In this document: positions 29,860-38,760 of the stretch, piece by piece
How positions within the stretch are numbered: position 1 is the first letter of the stretch
Layout: each line of letters begins with the position of its first letter
Assembly (NCBI RefSeq): GCF_947501385.1
Contig: NZ_CANMVP010000004.1
Location: 143,890-207,889, forward strand
Origin: an uncultured Polaribacter sp.
GTDB taxonomy: Bacteria; Bacteroidota; Bacteroidia; Flavobacteriales; Flavobacteriaceae
Direction of reading: 5' to 3'
Length of the DNA stretch: 64,000 nt
The notes under the pieces: model-generated
Database searches by the model: none
The model's input: the letters and a program-made list of their open reading frames with translations, nothing else
Told to the model about the DNA's origin: nothing
Position numbers and translations under genes: made by a program

Positions 29860-31164
29860 TTATTTATTTATAAATTCTACATTCGTTATTTTAACCACAA
29901 TAGGATTAGGCCATATTTTATCATTATAAAGTCGTTGCGCTTTGCTAATAGATATTTCTAACAATTTTTCATGCTGAATAAATCTAGATTCAGGAATATT
30001 TTCAGGCCAGTATTCTACCTCCAAATCACTTTGCCCTAGTACTGAAATCGTTGTGTTTTTAGTGGCTTTTAAATTCTTCATTAAAAAATTTCTTCTACGC
30101 CCTTTAAACCAATCCTTTTGACCAGTTACAAATGCATATACTGTATTTTTATCTTTGTTTTTAGTAAACCAGAGATATCCATCTTTAATTGTGGTTGGCA
30201 GTGGTCTCACATTTTTTATAGCTTCATCATTAACAAACATCCATAGCGCAATTTCGCGTAAACGTTCTTCTTGTTCAATAGGAATTTCACCATTAGGTTT
30301 TGGTCCAACATTCATAAGGAAATTACCTCCTTTAGCTCTAATTTCTATTAATTTTTCAATTAATTCAGTGCCATCTTTATAAACTTCATTAGTCGGCTTA
30401 TATTGCCATTGGGTTCCCATGGTCATGCAGGTTTCCCAAGGCCCAGGCATGGGCTTATCAGGAATATTTTGTTCTGGGGTTTTCATTTCTCCTCTTGTTA
30501 CAATAATAGAAGGATCTTTGGCATGCACGTGCTGTACAATATCGCCTTTTTTAAACGAATCAAAAAACATAATATCTGGACTGTATTTGTCGATTAACTC
30601 ATCTATTTGCTTTTTATCGTATGCCAATAGCTCTGGGTTTTCTGTTACGCTACTCATTTTGCTATTACGAGAAATTAAATGCCCCTGCTTTTTTAAAATA
30701 CTGAAGTCTTCAGGAGAAAAATACAACCCCACTTTTAAATCTTGATGGCGCAATGCGGCAACGAGTTGACCTACAATATCTTTACCGTAAGGTGTATTCA
30801 TAATATTAAAGTCAGTCGTTTTTGTATTCCACATACAAAAACCGTTATGATGTTTTGCAGTAAACACAACGTATTCAGCCCCTGCTATTTTAAATAGGCG
30901 CGCCCATTCATCAGCATCAAATTTATTTGGATAAAAAGTTTTGGGAAGTTTATTCATATATTTTTCAACATACTTATCTGAGGCTCCAACTAGCGAGTGA
31001 CTTATTACGCTTCCCAATTGAGAATCCAGACTCCAATGTACAAATATACCGAACCCCATATCTATAAAATCCTCTTCTAAAGTTGGGTTGTTTTTAAGCT
31101 GTGCAAAAGCTGAAAAACACATCAGCATTAAAATGCCTAGGGTATAATTATGTTTAAAATTCAT
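29860..31164 (-). CDS. GH29-family alpha-L-fucosidase, divergent
   Basis: A 434-residue family 29 protein with a signal peptide (FAQ, residue 22). It retains FGIFVHWSLDS, the histidine pair in TAKHHNGFCMW, and a probable nucleophile D202 in DIMFFDSFKK. The local wording differs from the other two GH29 proteins of the window (for example VHWSLDS in place of VHWG, and FFDSF in place of WFD), so it belongs to a different subgroup and could act on another linkage. The gene stands 14 bases after GH92 and 40 before the other GH29 gene. Confidence 0.88.
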   Translation of the reverse strand: MNFKHNYTLGILMLMCFSAFAQLKNNPTLEEDFIDMGFGIFVHWSLDSQLGSVISHSLVGASDKYVEKYMNKLPKTFYPNKFDADEWARLFKIAGAEYVVFTAKHHNGFCMWNTKTTDFNIMNTPYGKDIVGQLVAALRHQDLKVGLYFSPEDFSILKKQGHLISRNSKMSSVTENPELLAYDKKQIDELIDKYSPDIMFFDSFKKGDIVQHVHAKDPSIIVTRGEMKTPEQNIPDKPMPGPWETCMTMGTQWQYKPTNEVYKDGTELIEKLIEIRAKGGNFLMNVGPKPNGEIPIEQEERLREIALWMFVNDEAIKNVRPLPTTIKDGYLWFTKNKDKNTVYAFVTGQKDWFKGRRRNFLMKNLKATKNTTISVLGQSDLEVEYWPENIPESRFIQHEKLLEISISKAQRLYNDKIWPNPIVVKITNVEFINK

Positions 31165-31178
31165 ATTATAAAGATAAA

Positions 31179-33506
31179 TTATTTTTTATTATCATGATGA
31201 TGAGACATTGTTAAAACCAATTCGCCACCATTTGTAATATCACTGTGGAAAATACGGAAGTTCTCAACGGGTTGGTTGTTCAGTGTCGCCTTTTCGACAT
31301 AGATGTTCGCTGGGCTGTTCTGGATCGTTTTGATGGTAAATGAAGTATCGGAATAATAATCGGGATGCAAGCTGATAGAAATTTTATCAAAGATAGGACT
31401 CCCTATTTGATATGCTGGGTTCTCTTCAGTACCACCATTCAATTGAAAAAGTCCAATTTTCATCAAAACAGACAGGCTCCCCATCAGTCCTTGATCCTCA
31501 TCACCATTATAACCCGTTGCCGGTGACAGACCGCTAAAAGCGTTCTCTACCACTTTCCGAGACCAATACTGGGTAAGGTCATATCTATTAAGTTTATTGA
31601 ACACAAATGCCGTTTGTATGGAAGGTTGGTTGCCATAATTTATGGGAATTCTCTTATACTCAGGATGTAGTTCTTGTGCATGCGAATTGCCTGCTGTAAA
31701 ATTCAATGCCATTGCCTCTTCAAACTGAGTGTTCAATTTTTCTACTGCTTTTTCATTGCCTCCTATAAGTGCTGCCAGCCCCTTTATATCTTGAGGCACA
31801 AACCATGTAGATTGTGCTCCGTTAGATTCTATAAAACCGTGTTCTACTTGATAAGGGTCAAAATCAGAATACCATTGGCTGTTTACATTTTTTGGACGCA
31901 TCCAACCCACACTCGCATCAAAAACATGTTGATAGTTTTTGGACCTGTTTAAAAAATAATTATAATCCTCTTTATATCCCAGTTTTTTGGCTAATTGTGC
32001 CAATGTCCAGTCCTGATAAGCATATTCCATAGTAAGGCTCACTCCATCTTGATGCAATCCAAATTTTCCTTCTGGAATAGGATAGGGTACAAAACCATTT
32101 GTAATGTAATATTTTAAGCCACCTCCAAAATTCGTTGTATGCTCGTACCCTGCTTTATCCATAATACCTCCAGGCATGTGATTTTTCTTTAAGGCTTGAT
32201 AAATTCCTTCTAAATTATCTTTGATAATACCTTTTTGAATAGCACTTACCATAAAGGGCGTAGAGGATGCGCCAGTCATCACATAGGTGTAGTTCCCTCC
32301 TGATGGACCGCGGGGAATCAAGCCCCCGTCTTTATAATACTGCATCAAAGAATGTACAAATTCTTCCATGATTTCTGGGTAAACAAGCCCCCATAGTGTA
32401 TTAAGTGTCCATTGTGCGCCCCAAAAAGAATCGGAATTATAATGATTGAATTTTGGTTTGCCATTTTCGTCAAGGGGCAATTTACCTATTCTGAATTGAT
32501 CTCCTGTATGATCTGGATACGCACCATTCGCATCACTTATAATTCTTCGTCCTTGTAGTGCATGCCATAAATCTGTATAAAAACGTCTCTGGTCGGTTTC
32601 TGTGCCGCCTTCTACGTAAATTCTACTTAATAAACCATTCCATTCCGTTTTTGATTGTTTCACAATGTCATCAAAATCCCAATGTGGTAATTCTTCTTGA
32701 ATATTGTTATGGGCATTTTCAACAGAAGTATATGAAATACCAACTTTCATAAGTACTTTCTCTTTTGGGGTTTCCAAATTGACTAAATAATTTCCAGTCA
32801 AATTATCTTTTTCAACAGATTTTATAGCATTATTTACTTTTACTTTAAAGTAAACCGTTAATGGTTTTGGACGACGACGTGTAGGTTTCATAACTACTTT
32901 ACCGGAAAGCGCATTATTACTATTCTTTTCTAACATTCCATCACTATTTTCACAAGGTCCCAACATCGTATTAAGGTTAAATAATATAGATGCTTGTTTG
33001 TTTTTTGGAAATGTATATTGATGAAAACCGGTACGTTTTGTGCTTGTTAATTCTGATTTTATTTGATATCTATCCAATTCCACATAATGATATCCTGGAG
33101 CTACTTTTTCGGTATCATGACTAAATTTAGAATAAAAGTCTTTATAAACAGTCTTTTTATTAGATTCTGAAATTGTGACTGGCATAACTGATACACCAGA
33201 CATTTGCCACGCATGAATATGGCTAAAGCCCTTTATTGTATCTGTTTTATAACGATAACCACTTCCCCAAGCACCTCCAATTTGCGTATCTGGACTTAGA
33301 TTTACCATTCCAAAGGGACGACTGGCAGAAGAAAAGAAAAACCATCTAGAATTTTCGGTATCTAACAAAGGATATACCTTATCTACAACATTGATGGCTT
33401 GCTCTTTTTTTATAGACCATATTTGCTGTTTTTTACAGGATAGTAGAAAAACAAGTACCAAGCTTATTCCAATAGTTCCGTTTTTAAGAATTTGATTTAA
33501 TTTCAT
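31179..33506 (-). CDS. GH92-family protein with Gln in place of the catalytic Glu; possible mannosyl-phosphate hydrolase
   Basis: A 775-residue family 92 lipoprotein (lipobox LLSC, Cys24). The overall fold markers are present (SRPFGMVNLSPDTQIGG and later GFSHIHAWQMSG). In the two other GH92 proteins of this window the catalytic acid motif reads NEP followed by two histidines two residues on; here it reads YGNQPSIQ, with glutamine Q627 at the glutamate position and both histidines lost. The base and metal region GDEDQG (D669, D671) is retained. The same Glu-to-Gln change was described in the GH92 enzyme CcMan5, which cleaves mannose-alpha-1-phospho-mannose, where the phosphate leaving group needs no acid. 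I infer a phosphodiester substrate here too, but an inactive or binding-only protein is possible. It is the first enzyme gene after susCD. Confidence 0.85.
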   Translation of the reverse strand: MKLNQILKNGTIGISLVLVFLLSCKKQQIWSIKKEQAINVVDKVYPLLDTENSRWFFFSSASRPFGMVNLSPDTQIGGAWGSGYRYKTDTIKGFSHIHAWQMSGVSVMPVTISESNKKTVYKDFYSKFSHDTEKVAPGYHYVELDRYQIKSELTSTKRTGFHQYTFPKNKQASILFNLNTMLGPCENSDGMLEKNSNNALSGKVVMKPTRRRPKPLTVYFKVKVNNAIKSVEKDNLTGNYLVNLETPKEKVLMKVGISYTSVENAHNNIQEELPHWDFDDIVKQSKTEWNGLLSRIYVEGGTETDQRRFYTDLWHALQGRRIISDANGAYPDHTGDQFRIGKLPLDENGKPKFNHYNSDSFWGAQWTLNTLWGLVYPEIMEEFVHSLMQYYKDGGLIPRGPSGGNYTYVMTGASSTPFMVSAIQKGIIKDNLEGIYQALKKNHMPGGIMDKAGYEHTTNFGGGLKYYITNGFVPYPIPEGKFGLHQDGVSLTMEYAYQDWTLAQLAKKLGYKEDYNYFLNRSKNYQHVFDASVGWMRPKNVNSQWYSDFDPYQVEHGFIESNGAQSTWFVPQDIKGLAALIGGNEKAVEKLNTQFEEAMALNFTAGNSHAQELHPEYKRIPINYGNQPSIQTAFVFNKLNRYDLTQYWSRKVVENAFSGLSPATGYNGDEDQGLMGSLSVLMKIGLFQLNGGTEENPAYQIGSPIFDKISISLHPDYYSDTSFTIKTIQNSPANIYVEKATLNNQPVENFRIFHSDITNGGELVLTMSHHHDNKK

Positions 33507-33648
33507 GTATTCTCTATTTTAAAATAGGGTTTTCTAAATTAGCTTTAATGGCTTCTAGTATAGTTAAAGTTGGGGAACCATCTTTTTTTTGTAAAAATTG
33601 TCCTCATAATTCATCTAAAATTGATCAATTCAGTTTTAAATTTAAACA

Positions 33649-33684
33649 ATAAATAGGCAGACAACTATTCGCCTGCCTATTTAT
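33649..33684 (-). terminator. Hairpin after susD
   Basis: A perfect 12-bp inverted repeat: ATAAATAGGCAG at 33649-33660 and CTGCCTATTTAT at 33673-33684, with a 12-base loop. It lies 40 bases after the susD stop and 143 bases before the GH92 start. There is no strong T-run, so it may act as a partial terminator or as a 3' stabiliser of the susCD message, allowing more SusC/D than enzyme to be made. Such attenuation is common in these loci; here it is inferred. Confidence 0.7.
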
Positions 33685-33723
33685 CAAATAAAAACCAACT
33701 CAAATAATTATTTAATTATATTT

Positions 33724-35370
33724 TTAATATCCTGGATTTTGTGTCATGGTATTGGGTGAAATAACCAATTCATTAATTGGTATTGGTCGGAGATAATGAA
33801 TGTTAGGGTCAAATGCCCCATGATCTCTATAATGAGGATTATACATTTCTATACGTTCTAGAAGTTTTCCAGTACGTTTTAACGTTGTCCATCTATTTAC
33901 TTCTCCTGCTAATTCCATTGCACGTTCGTTTAATATATTATCAATAGTTACAGTTTTGTATTCATTCGAAACTCCGGTGGCACGTTCTCGCACCCTATTT
34001 ATATGAAATAATGCTTGAGCAATATTTCCAGCACCCAAGTGTGCTTCAGCAGCAATTAAATGAGTACCTGCAACTCTAAAAACAAAAGTATCACGACTGC
34101 CTTCTCCTTCTGCATTGATATCTTCATCGTCAAATTTTTTAAAGTATGGAAAGTTTACCAACAATGGGTTTCTTGAGTACAAATAATTAACCCCAGATAT
34201 GTCATCAGGTCGTCCAAATAAATATTGATCTGGTTGATATACCCAATAACGGTTTAAACGATCAATCAGTTCTTCGTTATCTAAAGTGTTTTTAGGATAA
34301 TATACTAGTGTATCTCCTGGGATAATATTATCTGTGCCAATCATCGAAGTTTCATCGGCAATAATGGTACGATGTATGGTAGCGTTTTCTCTTGTATCAT
34401 TTTCAGTAAATAGAGAATAGAAATAGGGGGTAGGCATACCGCTGGACCCTATACCACCATATTGGTTATTCCTGCTTACTCCTGGATATTCAAACACACT
34501 GGTCATAAACAATGAATGTTTTGTGTTATTTTTATCGCTTGCTACACCACTGGCGCCCCATTGAATTGCAAATAAAATTTCGGGATTTACTTGATTGTCA
34601 AAATCAAAAACCTCTTCAAAACTTTGACTTCTAATATCGTAATTGCCTATTGCAGTTTCTGCCAACGCTGCTGCCGTGGAAAAATCACTACTTTCTGCAT
34701 ACGATTTATACCCCCTTGTTAAATACACTTTTGCTAATAAATGCTGTGCTGCTCTTCTTGAGAATCTTCCTGTTTGAGGATCATCTACTAAATTTGGAAT
34801 GGCCGCTTCCAAATCAATAATAATGAATTCGTATGATTCTTGCTCGGTAGAACGTGTATAATCTGTACGGATTGTGAGTGGCTCTTCTGTTGATAAAACG
34901 ACGCCCCCGAATTGCTGTACTAAATTAAAAAAGGCTAATCCTCTCAAGGCTTTTGCTTGCGCAATACCATAAGCTCTTTCATTCAGTCTTCCGTCACTCC
35001 AATTTATTTGGTTTTCGTAACGGTTAATAGCCGTATTTGCCTTTGCTATAACATTGTAGTTGGCATTCCAATAACCATCTGATTCTGAAGCTGTGTATGC
35101 AAAATAGTCGTTTTGAGGATTTGTATTAAAGAGTTCACTTTTTACTGTAAAAAGGTCTGTTCCTAGAAATTGATAATTGTAATTTTTATAAACAGAACGT
35201 AATTGTGCATAAATACTAACCACCAACTGGTCTGCATTGTTTTCGTCTATAAAATTTTCAATGGCTACACTATTGTACAACTCTTCTTTCAAGTAGTTGT
35301 CACAACCAATATAGGTAATCGTTAAAAGTAACAGGATAAAAGCTCGAGTTTTATTTTTTAAGAATTTCAT
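33724..35370 (-). CDS. SusD/RagB-family glycan-binding lipoprotein
   Basis: A 548-residue surface lipoprotein of the SusD/RagB family (lipobox YIGC, Cys23). The N-terminal text NYLKEELYNSVAIENF and the helical TPR-like segments (ANTAINRYENQINW, AQAKALRGLAFFNLVQQFGG) are typical, as is the C-terminal ending with RPIPINELVISPNTMTQNPGY. SusD proteins bind the glycan and close over the paired SusC channel. The gene follows susC with a 12-base gap. The ligand cannot be read from sequence. Confidence 0.96.
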   Translation of the reverse strand: MKFLKNKTRAFILLLLTITYIGCDNYLKEELYNSVAIENFIDENNADQLVVSIYAQLRSVYKNYNYQFLGTDLFTVKSELFNTNPQNDYFAYTASESDGYWNANYNVIAKANTAINRYENQINWSDGRLNERAYGIAQAKALRGLAFFNLVQQFGGVVLSTEEPLTIRTDYTRSTEQESYEFIIIDLEAAIPNLVDDPQTGRFSRRAAQHLLAKVYLTRGYKSYAESSDFSTAAALAETAIGNYDIRSQSFEEVFDFDNQVNPEILFAIQWGASGVASDKNNTKHSLFMTSVFEYPGVSRNNQYGGIGSSGMPTPYFYSLFTENDTRENATIHRTIIADETSMIGTDNIIPGDTLVYYPKNTLDNEELIDRLNRYWVYQPDQYLFGRPDDISGVNYLYSRNPLLVNFPYFKKFDDEDINAEGEGSRDTFVFRVAGTHLIAAEAHLGAGNIAQALFHINRVRERATGVSNEYKTVTIDNILNERAMELAGEVNRWTTLKRTGKLLERIEMYNPHYRDHGAFDPNIHYLRPIPINELVISPNTMTQNPGY

Positions 35371-35382
35371 AACTATATATTT

Positions 35383-38300
35383 TTAGAGAGATATTTTAAT
35401 ACCAAACAGGACTGTTTTCAATAAATAGCCACTGTTATATGAGTTTTGAAGCCCTGTTTCTGGATCTGGGCCTGCGTAGTCTGTAAACGTAAACGGGTTT
35501 TGAATGTCTAATGTTAGTCGGAAACTAGACATTTTGAACTTTTCTAATAGGGTTTGTGGAAACTGATATCCCAAACCAATATTTCCCACTCTTACAAAAT
35601 CAAATTCTGTATAATAATTGTTTCCAGTCGCGCCATATTCTAACGCAGGGTTTTGTGAATTTGGATTATTAGGTGTCCAATAATCTAGATCTAACTTATT
35701 AAATTTGGCATCATCATTTTGCCAAGGAACAAAATTATTGTAAAATTCAGAATGTCCAAAAGATCCTTGTCTTGTATATATTTGAAAAGAAAAATCGAAA
35801 TTCTTATAGGAGAAAGTGTTTGTCATACCTCCAGTCCAATCTGGTGATACCTGACCGATTACAACCTGATCATCGGCATTAAGTATTCCATCACTGTTTT
35901 GATCTCTGTATTTCTCTTCGCCAGGAAAATACCCATAACTAAGTGCTTCTGCAGCTTCTTCTAATTGCCAGATGCCAATTTTCTCGTATCCATAAATAGC
36001 ATCTACAGCTTCGCCTACTATCAAACGCCCGTGATTGCCAAAGGGTTCTTCATCTCTTTCACCGTCTAGTCTTAGAATTTCGTTCTTATTCCGAGAAAAA
36101 TTCAAGCTGGTTACCCATTTAAAATCATCGGTTAGTATGTTAGTGGTATTTAGCGTAATCTCGAATCCGCTGTTTTTAACCGAACCGTAGTTGCCTACCG
36201 CACCATTTGCAAACCCAGTAATTCTAGAGAGCTCTCTATCAAATATGGAACCTTCTGTGTTTTTGTTATAAATTTCGAACGCCAAACGAACTCGATTGTC
36301 AAAAACTCCTGCATCAAGACCAAAATTGAATTCTTTAGACCTTTCCCATGCTAAGTCGGCATTATTTAACCCTGTTATTTGTATGCCGTTCGTTATCTCA
36401 TCACCGAACAAATAATCTGCGCCTGTTATGAGTGCCAAAGACTGATAAGGGCTTGCCGAACTATCATTTCCTGCCTCTCCATAGGTGATACGAAATTTTA
36501 AATTGTTTAACCACGATACATTCTTCAAAAATTCTTCTTCACTAGCTTTCCATGCAATGGCAGCTGAAGGAAAAAAAGCCCATTTATTACCTAGTGCCAG
36601 TTTAGAAGATCCGTCATATCTTCCAGTTGCAGTAAATAAATATTTATTTTGAATGTTATAATTTAATCTGCCTGTAAAAGAGGCCAAGGTGACTTTTGAA
36701 AATCGTGAGTCGTTATTTCTTACATCCAAACCTGCACTGGTATTGTAAAAAAGGTAAGCATCTGTATCAAAATCTCTAGTTTCGATAGCACTTCCCTCTG
36801 CTTGATTATAATATAATGAAGATACTAATGTAGCATTTAATTGATGTCCTTCAAAAATGTTAAAATTAAAATCTGCAATATTATCCCATGTGTAAGAGGT
36901 TCTAAATGTGGTATTGTATATAGATCGAATTCTTTCAGGCTCATTTCTTGCATCTTTGGTTAACAGACCTCTATATTCTCCGAATCGGGAATTATTAATG
37001 GAAGGTGCAAATTGTGTTTTAAAGTTCACCCAATCCGCAAATTGATAACTTAAAAATACATTGGCAATCACATTAAATGATTTGGTATTTACTCTCCATG
37101 CACCGTTAGCGTCGTAGAAGGGATTTGTAAAGCGTCCATCTTGATCATCTGGAAATAATATAATATTTCCTTCAGGGTCTCTCGAATTTACGGTAGGTGC
37201 TAGTCGTAATGAACTACGAAACAATTCTCTACTGCCTTCTTCTCTTTCTGCCAAAGCCAAATAGGATTTTAAACCGACTGTAAATTTATCGGTAATTTTT
37301 TTTGTTAGTGATAAACTTATATTATAACGTTCAAATTGCTCGATACCCATAACACCTTCATCTTTTAAATATCCTAGCGTACCGTTATAAACCAAGCCAT
37401 TGCTACCTCCAGACATTCCTAAATTGTGTGATGTCTGAATGGCCACTTGACGATAATCTTTTGCCCAATCAGTATAACGTCCATTCACCATATTATCAGC
37501 TTCTTCGTTTGTGGATCGAATTTCCTGTGAGATATCAATTTCAAGATTATTATAATCTTCCACAGTTGGATATATGCCAGCCGCTGGGTCAAAAAGCCCT
37601 TTCCATGCGGTGCTTCTCATTACGTCTTCCACAAATTGAACATACTCTGCACCATTGAACATATCGGGTTTATTGGTAGCTTCCCGAATTCCGAATGTAG
37701 CATCGTAGGTAAACCTTGTTCTTCCTTCAATACCATTTTTGGTAGTAATTATTACCACACCATTTGCACCTCTAGAACCATAGATGGCTGTCGCAGAAAC
37801 ATCTTTTAAAATGTCTATTTGTTGGATGTCAGACGGATTTAATACATTTATATCATCAAAGAACACTCCGTCAACTACAAAGAGTGGCTGAGATTCATCA
37901 TCCGAAAGTGCATCACTAATTCCATCTCTACCTGCATAATTATCAGGTTTAATCGCTGTATTTCCTCTAATATCAAAAGATAACGGCGCACCAGGTTTGT
38001 TACTTAATGACCGTATATCTACACCAGCTACTCTACCTTGTAAAGCTTGCCCAATGTCTGTCTTTTTTTGCTCTGTAATTTCTTCGGCACTTAAAGACGC
38101 AACGGCTCCTGTCAGATCCGTTCTTTTTACAGCTCCATATCCAATGATGACCACTTCATCGAGTTGTGATATGTCTTCTTTTAACTGAATATTTATTGAA
38201 GATTGTCCCAGATAGGTTACCTCTTGTGTTTTATATCCTAGATAAGAAAACACAATGATATTTCCATTATTGACTTTTATTTGATAATTTCCATCAAAAT

Positions 38301-38460
38301 CTGTAATAGTACCAATTGATGTACCTTTTATATTAACCGTTACGCCTGGAGTAGGATTGTTTTGGTCATCGGTAACAACACCAGACACACTATTTTGCGT
38401 CCATGAAGTCCCTATAAATCCTATCAACGAAAGAATTAATAAAAATTTAAGTTTTTCCAT
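35383..38460 (-). CDS. SusC/RagA-family TonB-dependent outer membrane transporter
   Basis: A 1025-residue TonB-dependent transporter that imports glycan fragments across the outer membrane with SusD. After a signal peptide comes a carboxypeptidase D-like regulatory domain (SGVVTDDQNNPTPGVTVN, about residues 25-100), the TonB-box region DEVVIIGYG, the plug domain with the family signature (DVSATAIYGSRGANGVVIIT, about 220-240), and a beta-barrel to the C-terminus (VLFGIKISL). First gene of the long minus-strand operon. A 21-bp direct repeat lies 55 bases before its start codon and probably binds the hybrid two-component regulator. Confidence 0.97.
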   Translation of the reverse strand: MEKLKFLLILSLIGFIGTSWTQNSVSGVVTDDQNNPTPGVTVNIKGTSIGTITDFDGNYQIKVNNGNIIVFSYLGYKTQEVTYLGQSSINIQLKEDISQLDEVVIIGYGAVKRTDLTGAVASLSAEEITEQKKTDIGQALQGRVAGVDIRSLSNKPGAPLSFDIRGNTAIKPDNYAGRDGISDALSDDESQPLFVVDGVFFDDINVLNPSDIQQIDILKDVSATAIYGSRGANGVVIITTKNGIEGRTRFTYDATFGIREATNKPDMFNGAEYVQFVEDVMRSTAWKGLFDPAAGIYPTVEDYNNLEIDISQEIRSTNEEADNMVNGRYTDWAKDYRQVAIQTSHNLGMSGGSNGLVYNGTLGYLKDEGVMGIEQFERYNISLSLTKKITDKFTVGLKSYLALAEREEGSRELFRSSLRLAPTVNSRDPEGNIILFPDDQDGRFTNPFYDANGAWRVNTKSFNVIANVFLSYQFADWVNFKTQFAPSINNSRFGEYRGLLTKDARNEPERIRSIYNTTFRTSYTWDNIADFNFNIFEGHQLNATLVSSLYYNQAEGSAIETRDFDTDAYLFYNTSAGLDVRNNDSRFSKVTLASFTGRLNYNIQNKYLFTATGRYDGSSKLALGNKWAFFPSAAIAWKASEEEFLKNVSWLNNLKFRITYGEAGNDSSASPYQSLALITGADYLFGDEITNGIQITGLNNADLAWERSKEFNFGLDAGVFDNRVRLAFEIYNKNTEGSIFDRELSRITGFANGAVGNYGSVKNSGFEITLNTTNILTDDFKWVTSLNFSRNKNEILRLDGERDEEPFGNHGRLIVGEAVDAIYGYEKIGIWQLEEAAEALSYGYFPGEEKYRDQNSDGILNADDQVVIGQVSPDWTGGMTNTFSYKNFDFSFQIYTRQGSFGHSEFYNNFVPWQNDDAKFNKLDLDYWTPNNPNSQNPALEYGATGNNYYTEFDFVRVGNIGLGYQFPQTLLEKFKMSSFRLTLDIQNPFTFTDYAGPDPETGLQNSYNSGYLLKTVLFGIKISL

Positions 38461-38514
38461 TTTAATTTGTTTAGTTATTTTTTAGCTAATGTAGTAGGAA
38501 GTATTTAACAAGGA

Positions 38515-38544
38515 ATGGACATATTATGCTGAAATATGGATATT
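38515..38544 (-). promoter_or_regulatory. Probable regulator operator before susC: 21-bp direct repeat
   Basis: The plus strand reads ATGGACATA at 38515-38523 and ATGGATATT at 38536-38544, an exact 21-bp period. Read towards susC the half-sites are AATATCCAT and TATGTCCAT, ending in the TCCAT core shared with the sites before the inositol oxygenase gene and the DUF1080 gene. The site begins 55 bases before the susC start, a distance similar to the other two. Likely target of the AraC-type domain of the hybrid two-component regulator. Confidence 0.6.
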
Positions 38545-38673
38545 TTGATTAATTTTTAAAATAAGAGGTATATTTTTTGAAATTCATAAATTCATATGCA
38601 ATTAAATATGATAAAAGTAAATTATAGTAAAATCAATTAGCATTAATTATAAGAGTTTTGTGTGTTAGGCGGT

Positions 38674-38703
38674 TTCATCCATGCTTTTGAACAGTTCATC
38701 CAT
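38674..38703 (+). promoter_or_regulatory. Probable regulator operator before the DUF1080 gene: 21-bp direct repeat
   Basis: TTCATCCAT occurs at 38674-38682 and again, identically, at 38695-38703, with a 21-bp period. The site ends 57 bases before the DUF1080 start codon and points the same way relative to transcription as the sites before susC and the inositol oxygenase gene. It places the oxidoreductase operon under the same regulator as the import operon. The rest of the 300-base divergent gap (38461-38760) holds no recognisable gene. Confidence 0.6.
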
Positions 38704-38760
38704 CTGAGTATTAATTTTTTATTGTTAAATTAGTGCTCAACTACAAAATATATCTAGATT

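Noticed and set aside
30419..30745. 108-codon plus-strand open frame opposite a GH29 gene
   Set aside because: The GH29 frame has conserved motifs throughout; the antisense frame does not match anything recognisable.
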